From: an uncultured Eubacteriales bacterium
GTDB lineage: Bacteria > Bacillota > Clostridia > Lachnospirales > Lachnospiraceae
Direction of reading: 5' to 3'
Assembly: GCA_900542465.1 (NCBI GenBank)
Contig: UQNS01000003.1
Coordinates: forward strand, 97,125-161,124
Length of the DNA: 64,000 nucleotides
Part shown: piece by piece, positions 8,915 to 17,711 of the stretch
Layout: every line of letters starts with the position of its first letter
Numbering within the stretch: the stretch's first letter is position 1
The notes under the pieces: generated by a model
The model's database searches: none
Told to the model about the DNA's origin: nothing
The model's input: the letters and a program-made list of their open reading frames with translations, nothing else
Program-made: the position numbers and the translations under genes

Positions 8915-9567
8915 CATTTTATGGCGTTTTCATCATATATTTTTGATAATTCTTCCAGAGTTTTTCCTATGTTGTCAGATCCCACTATACCCGTAACGAG
9001 ACAGGCCGTTTTAGCGCCGTGCCTGTATACTTCTCCAAGATTATGGGGCTTGATGCCGCCTATGGCAACGAAAGGGATATTTATATTGGCAGCCACATAG
9101 TCAAGGTAGTCAAGACCAACGGGCGCGCATACGTTTTTCTTGGTCTTAGTGGCATATATCGGACCTACTCCAATATAGTCAGCCCCCATTGCTGCGGCAG
9201 CTTCCGCCTGAGCAGGAGAATGAGTAGAAAGGCCGATAATGTATTCGGGGCCGAGTATATTTCGGACAGCCTTCAAGGGGATATCATCTTGTCCTATGTG
9301 TACGCCGTCAGCCTTAACGGCGATACAGATATCGACGAAGTCATCAATGATAAAAACAGCGCCGTAAGCTTTTGTCATCTCACGGATCTTGAGACATTGT
9401 TCATACACATACAGACCGGTCTTTTCCTTTTCTCTGTATTGTATGACTTTAACACCGGCTTTTAGCATTTCCTCCACATCCTTGATATTATCATGAGAAA
9501 ATGAAAGGTCCTCGGCAGTCATACCGTAGATGGGACAGTCTTTAAAGATATCTTTTCTGGAAGTCAT
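8914..9567 (-). CDS. thiE: Thiamine-phosphate synthase ThiE
   Basis: ThiE joins HMP-pyrophosphate and the thiazole carboxylate phosphate to make thiamine phosphate. The 217-residue TIM barrel shows the family signatures VIQYREKEKT (pyrophosphate-binding Gln-x-Arg), FIIDDFVDICIAVKADGVHIGQDD, STHSPAQAEAAAAMGADYIGVGPIYAT, and VAIGGI for the phosphate site. It is the last gene of the leftward thiamine operon, 21 bases after thiF, and ends in the bidirectional terminator. Having thiE downstream of thiF-thiH fits the clostridial arrangement. Control comes from the TPP riboswitch more than 5 kb upstream on the transcript. Confidence 0.95.
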   Translation of the reverse strand: MTSRKDIFKDCPIYGMTAEDLSFSHDNIKDVEEMLKAGVKVIQYREKEKTGLYVYEQCLKIREMTKAYGAVFIIDDFVDICIAVKADGVHIGQDDIPLKAVRNILGPEYIIGLSTHSPAQAEAAAAMGADYIGVGPIYATKTKKNVCAPVGLDYLDYVAANINIPFVAIGGIKPHNLGEVYRHGAKTACLVTGIVGSDNIGKTLEELSKIYDENAIK

Positions 9568-9588
9568 CAGTGCTTTATTCTCCTTAGA

Positions 9589-10287
9589 TCAATATTCTGC
9601 CTTGCCGTTGTTTAAAGCAAGCTCTAATACGATGTCCGCTTCTTTAGCGGCTGCCAGAGTCACGCGGGGTGAGAGCGGAGGAGCTTTATCGATGCCGGAT
9701 TCACCATCTCCTACCACGTAAAGGGTAGGACTTAAGTGGCGAACTACAATAGCGTCTGTGTGTCCGTATCCCGCAATTCCCGAAGCAGAAACAACAGGTT
9801 TTCCGGTCGGAACGGCACCTGATACGAAAACGGCCTTATTTTCCGGAGTATCAAATGCTTCAACGATGATATCGCAGTCATTTGTCAGAGTTGCGACATC
9901 GGAAGGAGTCTCTATCTTACCGGTAATCGCTTCAAGTACAAGGTCCGGTTCAAGCCGGAGAAGCGTCTGTGCAAGAGCATGAGTCTTGGTCATACCGATC
10001 TGGTCCGGGAAAAAAAGCTGTCGGTTCAGGTTACTCTTATCAACAACATCAAAATCAAGGAGCGTCAGCTTTCTGAAACCGGATCTGACAAGCATGTGGG
10101 CAACATTTGAGCCCAGGCCTCCGCAGCCTGCGATGAAAACGTGAGTATTATTAAGAAGATCAAGCTGGTCTTCGGTGAAGTATCTTTTCAGACCGTCTTC
10201 CAGTTCATAGCCATCGGTTAAAGGAGGCTTTTCCGGTGAGGTCTTCTCTTTAGATGTTCCGGCTGAAAAAATATCTTTTAAATGCAT
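9589..10287 (-). CDS. thiF: ThiS adenylyltransferase ThiF
   Basis: ThiF activates the C-terminal glycine of ThiS by adenylation so that sulfur can be loaded as thiocarboxylate. The 232-residue protein has the E1-like Rossmann motif VFIAGCGGLGSNVA, followed by LLDFDVVDKSNLNRQ with the nucleotide-binding Asp and Arg, then KTHAL and a conserved Asp in CDIIVEAFD. It is the short ThiF form of anaerobes. No paired Cys-x-x-Cys zinc knuckles are visible, unlike the E. coli enzyme. It lies between thiH and thiE with gaps of 18 and 21 bases. Confidence 0.92.
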   Translation of the reverse strand: MHLKDIFSAGTSKEKTSPEKPPLTDGYELEDGLKRYFTEDQLDLLNNTHVFIAGCGGLGSNVAHMLVRSGFRKLTLLDFDVVDKSNLNRQLFFPDQIGMTKTHALAQTLLRLEPDLVLEAITGKIETPSDVATLTNDCDIIVEAFDTPENKAVFVSGAVPTGKPVVSASGIAGYGHTDAIVVRHLSPTLYVVGDGESGIDKAPPLSPRVTLAAAKEADIVLELALNNGKAEY

Positions 10288-10305
10288 ATATACCTCGTTT
10301 CTTAA

Positions 10306-11433
10306 TCAAATATCTCTTATCAGGGGCTCCCAATCTTTAAGGACCGGCTGATATCCACGTTTTTTTATGGCTTCGACCATTTCGTCAACACTTCTGGTAT
10401 CGGTGATCTCAAATTGTCCTTCACTTTTTACATCTTCTCCATGTCCTCCTACTTCAGTAACGGATCCGGCGCTCATCTTGGTGACTCCCAGGCCTATGAG
10501 CCGGTCTCTGAAAGAAGCCGGTTCCCGGGTGGAGACAGTGATCCCAAGTCTTGGTATAAAAAGCCGGTAGGCGACCATTGCCTGAACCAGGTCTATATCA
10601 CTGACGGTCGAGTGAACTCTGAAATGAGTCTCACCCTCGTGTTCGCAGATCCTGGGAAGAGAAACTGCAATATCAGTGCCAGGATATTTTTGCTGGAGAT
10701 ACATGGCGTGAAGTCCTGTGAAGAAGGTATCCTTCCTCCAATCATCAAGTCCAAGCAGAGCGCCAAGATTTACGCTGTTGTAGTGAGCCTGACAGGCAAG
10801 CTCCGGAGAATCAAGTCTTTTTCTATAGTCACGCTTTTCCCCCACAGGGTGAAGGATGGGGTAAATATCTTCATTGTAGGTTTCCTGAAACATGGTAAAT
10901 CCGTCGACACCGGCGTCAAAAAGCATGCGATATTCCTCTTTAGTAAGAGAATAAACCTCAATAGAGATGGAGTCCACATATTTTTTTAGTATCTTAACGC
11001 ATGAAGCGATATATTCCGGCGGGCTTGCCTTACGGCTCTCGCCGGTCAGGATTATTATATGACGGATACCCTGGTCACGAATAGCCTTTCCCTCGATCTC
11101 GACTTCCTCAGGAGAGAGTATAGCCCGTTTTACAGGATTATTTCGGTTAAAACCACAGTAAAGGCAGCCGTTTTCACATATATTTGCCAAATACAGAGGA
11201 GTAAAAACAGTGATAGTCCTGCCAAAAAAACGCTCGGTAAGCTTATGTGCCGACTGAGCCATGGATTCAAGAACGGGGTCATGCGCGGCAGCGGGAGACA
11301 GCATGCGCAGAAAATCCAGCGGATCTTTATTTGGCTTTTCAATGGCCCTGTAAACATCATCAGCAGTTGTTGAAATAAAAAAATCATCAAAGTCGAAATT
11401 TTTATATTCTTTATAGAGTTCATAAAATCCCAT
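10306..11433 (-). CDS. thiH: 2-iminoacetate synthase (tyrosine lyase) ThiH
   Basis: ThiH is the radical-SAM enzyme that cleaves tyrosine to dehydroglycine, the glycine-derived donor for the thiazole ring in anaerobes. The 375-residue length is typical. The iron-sulfur motif is CENGCLYC in the block LANICENGCLYCGFN (Cx3Cx2C), followed by the SAM-binding GES-type block (IILTGESRK) and a BATS-like C-terminal domain. The presence of thiH instead of the oxygen-dependent glycine oxidase thiO indicates an anaerobic route. It lies 10 bases after thiG. Confidence 0.96.
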   Translation of the reverse strand: MGFYELYKEYKNFDFDDFFISTTADDVYRAIEKPNKDPLDFLRMLSPAAAHDPVLESMAQSAHKLTERFFGRTITVFTPLYLANICENGCLYCGFNRNNPVKRAILSPEEVEIEGKAIRDQGIRHIIILTGESRKASPPEYIASCVKILKKYVDSISIEVYSLTKEEYRMLFDAGVDGFTMFQETYNEDIYPILHPVGEKRDYRKRLDSPELACQAHYNSVNLGALLGLDDWRKDTFFTGLHAMYLQQKYPGTDIAVSLPRICEHEGETHFRVHSTVSDIDLVQAMVAYRLFIPRLGITVSTREPASFRDRLIGLGVTKMSAGSVTEVGGHGEDVKSEGQFEITDTRSVDEMVEAIKKRGYQPVLKDWEPLIRDI

Positions 11434-11443
11434 AGCTGTCTCC

Positions 11444-12223
11444 TTAGTGTAAGAAACCGGTCAAAGGTGTTGAAGCTGAAGCGTATTGATTTACAGCTCC
11501 CGGGCCTGCAAGATAAGCATTGCGTCCGGCACGTATAGCCTCTCCGAAGGCTTTGGCCATTAAAACGGGGTCGGCAGCAGTGGCTATCGCAGTGTTAACG
11601 AGCACGGCGGCAGCGCCGATCTCCATGCATTCAGCAGCTTCACTCGGCTTTCCTATACCGGCATCAACAACTACGGGTATATCCAGTTCATCACACATGA
11701 TCTGTACAAGTTCTCTTGTTCGAAGTCCTTTATTGGTCCCTATAGGAGCGCCAAGAGGCATTACCGAAGAAGCGCCGGCATCGCGCATTCGTCTGGCTGC
11801 ATAAAGGTCGGGAGTCATGTACGGCATGACGATAAATCCTTCTTTAACAAGAATTTCTGTGGCCTTTAAAGTTTCATCATTATCCGGAAGAAGGTATTTA
11901 TTGTCAGATACTACCTCGATCTTGATCCAGTCGCCGCATCCGGCAGCGCGGCCAAGCCGGGCGATCCGCACAGCTTCCTCAGCATTTCTTGCGCCGTGAG
12001 TATTAGGCATCAGAATACGGTCTTCAGGAATGTATTGCGTTATATTTTCGCCAACGGCGTTAAAATCGACCCGGCGTATGGCTAAGGTTACCAGTTCACT
12101 GCCGGAGGCTTTTATACAGTCAGGTATGAGCGAGTCGTCTCCGAATTTGCCCGTTCCGAGAAAAAGCCGGCTTTTTAAATGAATACCACTGATTACAAGG
12201 TCATCGTTACTAGAAACATTCAT
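11444..12223 (-). CDS. thiG: Thiazole synthase ThiG
   Basis: ThiG condenses 1-deoxyxylulose-5-phosphate, dehydroglycine and ThiS-thiocarboxylate to the thiazole. The 259-residue TIM barrel carries family blocks SRLFLGTGKFGDDS, VTLAIRRVDFN, ILMPNTHGARNAEEAVRIARL, IKIEVVSDNKYLLPDN and VVDAGIGKPSEAAECMEIGA, with the Schiff-base Lys expected in the IKIEV strand. It follows thiS in the operon. The substrate DXP must come from a DXS encoded outside the window, since the only dxs-like sequence here (40,870-41,472) is broken. Confidence 0.96.
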   Translation of the reverse strand: MNVSSNDDLVISGIHLKSRLFLGTGKFGDDSLIPDCIKASGSELVTLAIRRVDFNAVGENITQYIPEDRILMPNTHGARNAEEAVRIARLGRAAGCGDWIKIEVVSDNKYLLPDNDETLKATEILVKEGFIVMPYMTPDLYAARRMRDAGASSVMPLGAPIGTNKGLRTRELVQIMCDELDIPVVVDAGIGKPSEAAECMEIGAAAVLVNTAIATAADPVLMAKAFGEAIRAGRNAYLAGPGAVNQYASASTPLTGFLH

Positions 12224-12256
12224 ATTTGCCTCCTGATTATGAGCAATTTAAAAATA

Positions 12257-12457
12257 TCAGCCGCCTCCTACAAAGCGGAGGACTTCCAAAACAGTTCCTT
12301 CTTTTAAGCTTGTGGTCTCGAAAGCTTCGAATGGGATTATGTTTCTGTCGATTTCAACGACCACATGTCTGGGGTCGAGCCCTTTTTCGTCTAGGAGCCG
12401 GGCGATAGTGACTCTGTCCGGAACATCCGCTTCCTGTCCATTTAAAATTATTTTCAT
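12257..12457 (-). CDS. thiS: Sulfur carrier protein ThiS
   Basis: The 66-residue ubiquitin-like protein carries sulfur as a C-terminal thiocarboxylate to ThiG. The start MKIILNGQEADV and the C-terminus RFVGGG with the diglycine tail are diagnostic. It lies between thiD and thiG, 17 bases after the former, and is activated by ThiF of the same operon. Confidence 0.95.
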   Translation of the reverse strand: MKIILNGQEADVPDRVTIARLLDEKGLDPRHVVVEIDRNIIPFEAFETTSLKEGTVLEVLRFVGGG

Positions 12458-12474
12458 TAGCAGCTCTCCTTAAA

Positions 12475-13266
12475 TTATTTGAAAAACTTATAGATGTGGT
12501 TGAGGGGACCCCTTCCCCGGCCAAGGTCAAGTCTGCTGGCGATAGCACCGGTTACATATAGCTTGGCGCGGCGGATCGATGTATCGAGATCTGAACCTTT
12601 GGCCAAGTTGGCAGCAATAGCGCTTGAAAGTGTGCATCCTGTGCCATGTGTGTTGGGATTGTTAATCTTATCAGTTGAGAAGAAGGTGGGAGTCCCGTTA
12701 TCAGTGACAAGAACGTCGTCAGAGGCATTGCCTTCCCCATGTCCGCCCTTGATGAGAACAGCACATCCAAATGCCTTGTTAAGGATAACAGCGGCATCCG
12801 CCATATCCTTATCGGTATTTATCGAAGACCCGGTAAGGATTTCCGCCTCCGGTATATTAGGCGTAATGACATCTGCCATAGGAAGCAGGTAGCTGCACAG
12901 AGCTTTAACAGATGGTGCTTCTATAAGCGTTGATCCGGAAGTAGCTGCTATTACCGGATCAACTACGATTTTTGCAGCCTTGTGATAATGAAGGATCTCG
13001 CTTATAGTCTTGATGGTTTCAGGGCTTCCGGCCATACCTATTTTTATTGCATCAGGGAATATGTCTTCAAATACACTGTTCATCTGATCTTCGACAAATG
13101 AAGCATCTATATATGATACATTATGTACCCCGAGGGTATTCTGCGCTGTCAGGGCCGTAACAACACTCATGCCATAAACGCCATTGGCGGCAAATGTTTT
13201 CAGATCAGCTTGGATGCCGGCGCCGCCGCTGGGATCACTTCCGGCGATTGTCAATGCTGTTTTCAT
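12475..13266 (-). CDS. thiD: HMP/HMP-phosphate kinase ThiD
   Basis: ThiD phosphorylates hydroxymethylpyrimidine and its monophosphate to supply HMP-PP. The 263-residue ribokinase-fold protein starts with ALTIAGSDPSGGAGIQADLK and has the anion-hole/catalytic motif NTHGTGCTLSSAIAANLAKG. GGTAGGAGG lies 6 bases before the ATG. It follows thiC by 15 bases, coupling the two pyrimidine-branch enzymes. Confidence 0.96.
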   Translation of the reverse strand: MKTALTIAGSDPSGGAGIQADLKTFAANGVYGMSVVTALTAQNTLGVHNVSYIDASFVEDQMNSVFEDIFPDAIKIGMAGSPETIKTISEILHYHKAAKIVVDPVIAATSGSTLIEAPSVKALCSYLLPMADVITPNIPEAEILTGSSINTDKDMADAAVILNKAFGCAVLIKGGHGEGNASDDVLVTDNGTPTFFSTDKINNPNTHGTGCTLSSAIAANLAKGSDLDTSIRRAKLYVTGAIASRLDLGRGRGPLNHIYKFFK

Positions 13267-13281
13267 ATATACCTCCTACCA

Positions 13282-14598
13282 TCATTCTCCAAAGATCTTA
13301 ACTTCATTTCCGTCAAGGATCTGGTTCATATTTCGTATAGAGCAGAAGTTGCCGCACATACTGCAGGTGTCTTCTTTTTCGGGAGCCGCGGAAGCACGGT
13401 AAGCCCTGGCTTTATCGGGGTCTATAGAAAGATCGAACTGAGCTTCCCAATCAAGTTTCTGTCTGGCATCAGCCATAGCGTTATCTCTATCTGCAGCATG
13501 AGGACGCTTATTTGCTATATCCGCAGCGTGGGCGGCAATTTTAGAAGCCATGATACCTTCTTTAACATCATCAAGATCAGGAAGCCTTAAATGTTCGGCA
13601 GGAGTTACGTAGCAGAGAAAAGAGGCGCCGGCTCTTGCAGCAATAGCGCCTCCGATAGCGGAGGTTATGTGATCATATCCGGGTGCAATGTCAGTAACGA
13701 GCGGTCCGAGCACATAGAAAGGAGCACCATGGCATAAGGTCTTCTGGATCTCCATGTTAGCTTCTATCTGGTTCATAGGCATGTGACCGGGACCTTCGAT
13801 CATTACCTGGACCTGTTTTTCCCAGGCTCTTTTAGTAAGCTCGCCGAGAACTATGAGTTCTTCGATCTGAGCAGGATCTGTCGCGTCATCTATACAGCCG
13901 GGACGGCAGGCATCACCAAGAGAGATGGTCACATCATATTCACGGCAGATATCAAGTAGTTCGTCATAATATTCATAGAAAGGGTTTTCCTCTCCGGTCA
14001 TTTCCATCCATGCGTAGATAATGGAACCTCCGCGGGAAACAATATTCATTCTGCGCTTGTTCTTTTTGAATTTTTTTATCGTCTCTCTGTTGATGCCACA
14101 GTGTATCGTAAGAAAATCAACACCATCCTCTGCATGGATCCTTACAACATCGAGCCATTCCTTAGCAGTGATCTTTCGGAGATCTTTTTTGTAATAAACA
14201 AGGGCATCATATATAGGTACCGTTCCAAGCATTGCCGGACAGCGGGAAGTGATAAAGCGTCTGAAAGAACTGGTATCACCGCATGAAGACAGGTCCATGA
14301 CAGCATCTGCACCATATTTTACTGACATTTCGACCTTCTGATATTCCATTTCCCAGTCTTCAGAGTCTCTTGAAGTGCCGAGGTTTACGTTGATCTTGGT
14401 AGTAAGGGCTGAACCGACGCCTGTAGGGTCAATGCAGGTATGGTTCTTATTGCATGGAATAATGACCTGTCCCTTTGCAATAAGGCGGCGAAGAGTCTCG
14501 GCATCCATGTATTCTTTTTTAGCAACAACTTCCATTTCAGGTGTGATTATACCTTGAATGGCGGCATCCATCTGAGTTTTATAAGATATAGGCTTCAT
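13282..14598 (-). CDS. thiC: Phosphomethylpyrimidine synthase ThiC
   Basis: ThiC is the radical-SAM enzyme that rearranges aminoimidazole ribotide into HMP phosphate. At 438 residues it is the short form without the long N-terminal domain of proteobacterial ThiC. Family blocks include GTVPIYDAL, FLTIHCGINRET, IVSRGGSIIYAWM, GDACRPGC, QVMIEGPGHMPMNQIEANM and FLCYVTPAEHLRLPD. The C-terminal cluster motif reads CSMCGNFC, that is Cx2Cx3C, one residue shorter than the Cx2Cx4C of E. coli; I believe this form also occurs in clostridia and archaea. It is the first gene after the TPP riboswitch. Confidence 0.97.
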   Translation of the reverse strand: MKPISYKTQMDAAIQGIITPEMEVVAKKEYMDAETLRRLIAKGQVIIPCNKNHTCIDPTGVGSALTTKINVNLGTSRDSEDWEMEYQKVEMSVKYGADAVMDLSSCGDTSSFRRFITSRCPAMLGTVPIYDALVYYKKDLRKITAKEWLDVVRIHAEDGVDFLTIHCGINRETIKKFKKNKRRMNIVSRGGSIIYAWMEMTGEENPFYEYYDELLDICREYDVTISLGDACRPGCIDDATDPAQIEELIVLGELTKRAWEKQVQVMIEGPGHMPMNQIEANMEIQKTLCHGAPFYVLGPLVTDIAPGYDHITSAIGGAIAARAGASFLCYVTPAEHLRLPDLDDVKEGIMASKIAAHAADIANKRPHAADRDNAMADARQKLDWEAQFDLSIDPDKARAYRASAAPEKEDTCSMCGNFCSIRNMNQILDGNEVKIFGE

Positions 14599-14640
14599 AA
14601 TCTAATGATCCTCCTGGTCCAGTAAGATAAAATGTAATGA

Positions 14641-14677
14641 TAAAAAGAGCAGGTGTGAAAGCTACACTCCTGCTCTT
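14641..14677 (-). terminator. Riboswitch-controlled terminator upstream of thiC
   Basis: On the leftward strand AGAGCAGGAGTGT pairs with ACACCTGCTCT across a short loop and is followed by TTTTTA, between the TPP aptamer and the thiC ribosome-binding site. This is the expected expression platform: TPP binding favours the stem and stops transcription. Confidence 0.88.
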
Positions 14678-14711
14678 GATCAAGTCTACGTAAAAATAGA
14701 CAGACTTATAG

Positions 14712-14808
14712 TGTGACTTCCTACGTTGGCATTACCCACATCAGGTTAAAGGGTAAAAGTTCGATTACTTCCTCTCAGCAAGCATGATTCAAGCTCCCCT
14801 GTATCGTG
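14712..14808 (-). promoter_or_regulatory. TPP (THI element) riboswitch
   Basis: Read on the leftward strand the conserved TPP aptamer blocks occur in order: CAGGGGAGC (14,792-14,802), GCTGAGAGG (around 14,772), ACCCTTT AACCTGA (14,740s) and GGGTAATGCCAACGTAGGAAG (14,714-14,736). Together with the downstream terminator it is a transcription-attenuating switch that represses thiCDSGHFE when thiamine pyrophosphate is plentiful. Confidence 0.96.
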
Positions 14809-14821
14809 TTTTGTTGACTAC

Positions 14822-14850
14822 AATGTAGCACTTATGAAATGCAGAGTCAA
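14822..14850 (-). promoter_or_regulatory. Promoter of the thiamine operon
   Basis: On the leftward strand TTGACT (14,850-14,845) and TACATT (14,827-14,822) are spaced by exactly 17 bases, placing the start of transcription just before the TPP aptamer. Confidence 0.7.
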
Positions 14851-14950
14851 TCAGAATCATTAAAAGAAAAACTTGAATAATAACTCTGTTTATTTTATGC
14901 TTAAACTCGAGGTTATTTGTGTTTTATCAAACGCGAAAGGAAAAAAATAT

Positions 14951-15280
14951 ATGGGCCTTTTTGGAGCATTCAGAAGTGCAGTTAAGGATATAAATGACGG
15001 ATATAATGAGTTTAAATTTACAGAGGGCGCTAAGCTAGTAGATGTCAGATCTGCGACGGAATATCATAATGGACATATTCCGGGAAGTATCAATATTCCG
15101 CTTGAAGATATCGAAAATATAAAGACGGTAATTGAAGATAAGAGTACGCCGGTATTTTTATATTGTCTCAGTGGAGCGAGATCGGAGAGAGCAGAGGGTC
15201 TTCTGAAGAAAATGCATTATACCAATGCAAAAAATATAGGCGGGATAAAGAACTTTTCCGGGGGTCTTGTCTTTCAGTAA
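14951..15280 (+). CDS. Single-domain rhodanese-like protein
   Basis: The 109-residue protein is a single rhodanese domain. VDVRSATEYHNGHIPGSINIP is the CH2A-type block and YCLSGARSERAEGLL is the active-site loop with Cys 72, so sulfurtransferase (persulfide carrier) activity is plausible. ATG 14951 was chosen over an upstream alternative at 14873 because GAAAGGA lies about 10 bases upstream and the earlier codons are not family-like. It is followed after 25 bases by a thioredoxin, suggesting a small sulfur-handling/redox operon next to the sulfur-consuming thiamine genes; that link is an inference from proximity only. Confidence 0.88.
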   Translation: MGLFGAFRSAVKDINDGYNEFKFTEGAKLVDVRSATEYHNGHIPGSINIPLEDIENIKTVIEDKSTPVFLYCLSGARSERAEGLLKKMHYTNAKNIGGIKNFSGGLVFQ

Positions 15281-15305
15281 ATGGATATAGGAGGGTGTGA
15301 GTTTA

Positions 15306-15617
15306 ATGCCAGCGACAGTAGTAAAAAAAGCAAATTTTGAAGAAGAGGTGCTTAGATCTGAGATCCCGGTGGTCGTGGATTTCTGGGCAGTATGGTGTGG
15401 TCCATGTTCACTCCAGTCTCCTGAGCTCGCGAAATTTCAGCGTGCTCATGAGGGAGAGGTAAAAACTGTCAAGATAAATGTGGATGAAGAGCAGGCTCTT
15501 GCTTCTGAGTTTGGAGTACAGGCCATTCCGACGCTTATTCTTTTTAAAGATGGTAAAGAGGTTAAGAGAGCAGTAGGTTTGCAGTCTGTAGAAAAACTCG
15601 AAGAACAATTTTTATAA
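15306..15617 (+). CDS. Thioredoxin
   Basis: The 103-residue protein is a thioredoxin with the canonical active site WCGPC (Cys 31 and 34) in VVDFWAVWCGPC, the cis-Pro block VQAIPTLILFKDGKEV and a final helix. ATG 15306 is preferred over GTG 15297 because the GGAGGG ribosome-binding site ends 10 bases before it. It is cotranscribed with the rhodanese and ends at a strong terminator. It could serve general disulfide reduction or regenerate the rhodanese persulfide; the sequence does not decide. Confidence 0.94.
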   Translation: MPATVVKKANFEEEVLRSEIPVVVDFWAVWCGPCSLQSPELAKFQRAHEGEVKTVKINVDEEQALASEFGVQAIPTLILFKDGKEVKRAVGLQSVEKLEEQFL

Positions 15618-15622
15618 GATAT

Positions 15623-15663
15623 TAAATGTCCCTGTCAGATATATGATCTGACAGGGACATTTA
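15623..15663 (+). terminator. Terminator after thioredoxin
   Basis: A 17-bp near-perfect stem AAATGTCCCTGTCAGAT/ATCTGACAGGGACATTT with a 5-base loop and following TTAATTTT. Confidence 0.93.
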
Positions 15664-15697
15664 ATTTTACCGGTAAACACAGAAAATATGCATTTAA

Positions 15698-15726
15698 TTG
15701 CGTTAATACAGTAATGGTGGTACAAT
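15698..15726 (+). promoter_or_regulatory. Promoter of ilvE
   Basis: TTGCGT (15,698) and TACAAT (15,721) are separated by 17 bases, 39 bases before the ilvE ATG. Confidence 0.6.
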
Positions 15727-15764
15727 CTTTACTATTAAATTTGTAGCTTATAGGAGGTAGGCAC

Positions 15765-16796
15765 ATGGAAAACAATAATATTGATTGGGCTAATTTGGGT
15801 TTTGGTTATTTAAAGACTGACAAGCGTTTCGTGGCTGATTTTAAGGACGGATCATGGAACGAAGGAAGCCTTATTGATGATGAGAATGTCGTTATCAACG
15901 AGTGTGCCGGCGTACTCCAGTATGCACAGACATGTTTTGAGGGGCTCAAGGCTTATAAGACAAAAGACGGAAAAACAGTTATTTTCAGACCGGATATGAA
16001 TGCAGCACGTATGGAAGATTCGGCCGCTCGTCTTGAAATGCCTGCTTTTCCTAAAGATAGATTTGTTGAAGCAGTAAAAGCTGTTGTTAAGGCAAATGAG
16101 GCATTTGTACCTCCATTCGAATCAGGTGCTACGCTTTACATCAGACCTTATATGTTCGCTTCATCACCGGTCATAGGCGTTAAGCCGGCGGATGAGTATC
16201 AGTTCAGGATCTTCACAACGCCTGTCGGTCCTTACTTTAAGCACGGAGCCAAGCCATTATCTATAAAGGTATGTGAATTTGACAGAGCAGCTCCTCACGG
16301 AACAGGACACATTAAAGCCGGACTAAACTATGCAATGAGCCTTTACGCGATAACAGCGGCGCATGCAGAAGGATTTGATGAGAATATGTATCTTGATGCT
16401 GCAACAAGAACATATGTAGAGGAAACAGGCGGAGCCAATTTTATTTTTGTTACAAAGGATGGAAAGCTCGTTACACCTAAGTCAGGCACTATACTTCCAT
16501 CAATTACGAGACGTTCACTTGTTACAGTAGCAAGAGACTATCTCGGAATGGAAGTTGAGGAAAGACCTGTTCCTTATGAAGAACTCAAGGAATTTGCCGA
16601 AGCAGGTCTCTGTGGTACAGCAGCGGTCATCTCACCGCTTGGCAAGGTAACTGATAAGGCAAAGGGGGAGGAGATATGCTTCCCTAGCGGAATGGAAAAG
16701 ATGGGACCGGTCCTTCAGAAACTCTATGATACACTCCTTGGTATCCAGAAGGGAGAGATCGAAGCTCCAAAGGGATGGATATATACGATCGATTAA
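15765..16796 (+). CDS. ilvE: Branched-chain amino acid aminotransferase IlvE
   Basis: IlvE is the PLP-dependent class IV aminotransferase catalysing the last step of Leu, Ile and Val synthesis. The 343-residue protein has the PLP-binding Lys 184 in GTGHIKAGLNYAMSL, LYIRPYMFAS, EETGGANFIFV and GTAAVISPLG, all typical of the BCAT fold. TAGGAGGTAGGC precedes ATG 15765. The next gene begins 12 bases downstream and has no promoter of its own in view, so the surface-polysaccharide genes may be read from the ilvE promoter. Confidence 0.95.
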   Translation: MENNNIDWANLGFGYLKTDKRFVADFKDGSWNEGSLIDDENVVINECAGVLQYAQTCFEGLKAYKTKDGKTVIFRPDMNAARMEDSAARLEMPAFPKDRFVEAVKAVVKANEAFVPPFESGATLYIRPYMFASSPVIGVKPADEYQFRIFTTPVGPYFKHGAKPLSIKVCEFDRAAPHGTGHIKAGLNYAMSLYAITAAHAEGFDENMYLDAATRTYVEETGGANFIFVTKDGKLVTPKSGTILPSITRRSLVTVARDYLGMEVEERPVPYEELKEFAEAGLCGTAAVISPLGKVTDKAKGEEICFPSGMEKMGPVLQKLYDTLLGIQKGEIEAPKGWIYTID

Positions 16797-16808
16797 AGGA
16801 AAAAGACG

Positions 16809-17696
16809 ATGTTAACAGCAACGGTTATTGTGGCAACACATAAAAAATACAGAATGCCGGATGACCCCCTTTATTTGCCGATGCTCGTCGGGGCAGCCGG
16901 AAACGATACAGACTGTGAATATGCAAAGGATGATTTTATAAAAGCAGAAGAATGCGATGGACATGATCTTTGTAAAAACAGAGTAGAGGGAGGAATATCC
17001 GAAAAAAATTCTACGTTTTGCGAGTTGACAGGGCTTTATGCGGCCTGGAAGAATCTGGATACGGATTATATAGGTCTGGCTCATTACAGAAGACATTTTC
17101 TGTCAGTAAGGTATAGGGGATTCTTTAACAAAAGAAGACTGAAGAGTGAAAAGGACAGGTTCAGCGCTGTATTAAAAGAGAAAGAACTGAAGAGATATTT
17201 GCCGGAGATAAAAGTATTTGTTCCGGAAAAAAGAAATTACTATATTGAAACTTTATATAGTCACTATGCTCATACTCATTATGTGCGGCATCTGGATATG
17301 ACGAGGAAGATCATAGAAAATATGTATCCCGGCTATATTCATAGCTTTGACAGGATTATGTATCAAAGGTCAGGCTATATGTTTAATATGATGATCATGA
17401 GAAAAGATCTTTTGAATAATTATTGTACATGGCTTTTTAATATTCTTTTCAAACTCGAAGAAGAAATCGAAAAAGACGGAAAGACGCTGACCGGGTTTCA
17501 AGGACGCGTATATGGACGTATGAGTGAATTGCTGTTCAATGTATGGCTTGACAGAATGCAGCGTTCGGGGAAACTTAAGACAGATGAAATAATGGAACTG
17601 CCCTATACCTATATGGGAAAGGTGGACACTAAGAGAAAAATTATTTCATTTATAAAAGCGAAACTTTTCAACAGAAAATATGAGAGTAGTTTTTAA
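16809..17696 (+). CDS. DUF4422 glycosyltransferase-like protein
   Basis: The 295-residue protein matches the DUF4422 family, usually found in capsule or exopolysaccharide clusters and thought to be glycosyltransferases. The N-terminal VIVATHKKYRMPDDPLYLPM, the block CELTGLYAAWKN and DYIGLAHYRRHF are the hallmark segments. No membrane segment is visible, so it is a cytosolic enzyme acting on nucleotide-sugar and lipid-linked acceptor, by inference. It is followed by two GT2 enzymes and glf, which supports a role in a surface glycan. Confidence 0.85.
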   Translation: MLTATVIVATHKKYRMPDDPLYLPMLVGAAGNDTDCEYAKDDFIKAEECDGHDLCKNRVEGGISEKNSTFCELTGLYAAWKNLDTDYIGLAHYRRHFLSVRYRGFFNKRRLKSEKDRFSAVLKEKELKRYLPEIKVFVPEKRNYYIETLYSHYAHTHYVRHLDMTRKIIENMYPGYIHSFDRIMYQRSGYMFNMMIMRKDLLNNYCTWLFNILFKLEEEIEKDGKTLTGFQGRVYGRMSELLFNVWLDRMQRSGKLKTDEIMELPYTYMGKVDTKRKIISFIKAKLFNRKYESSF

Positions 17697-17711
17697 GCTT
17701 ACGGGGGAAAG

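Noticed and set aside
10414..10989. Rightward 191-codon frame
   Set aside because: Lies entirely opposite thiH, which has intact radical-SAM motifs.
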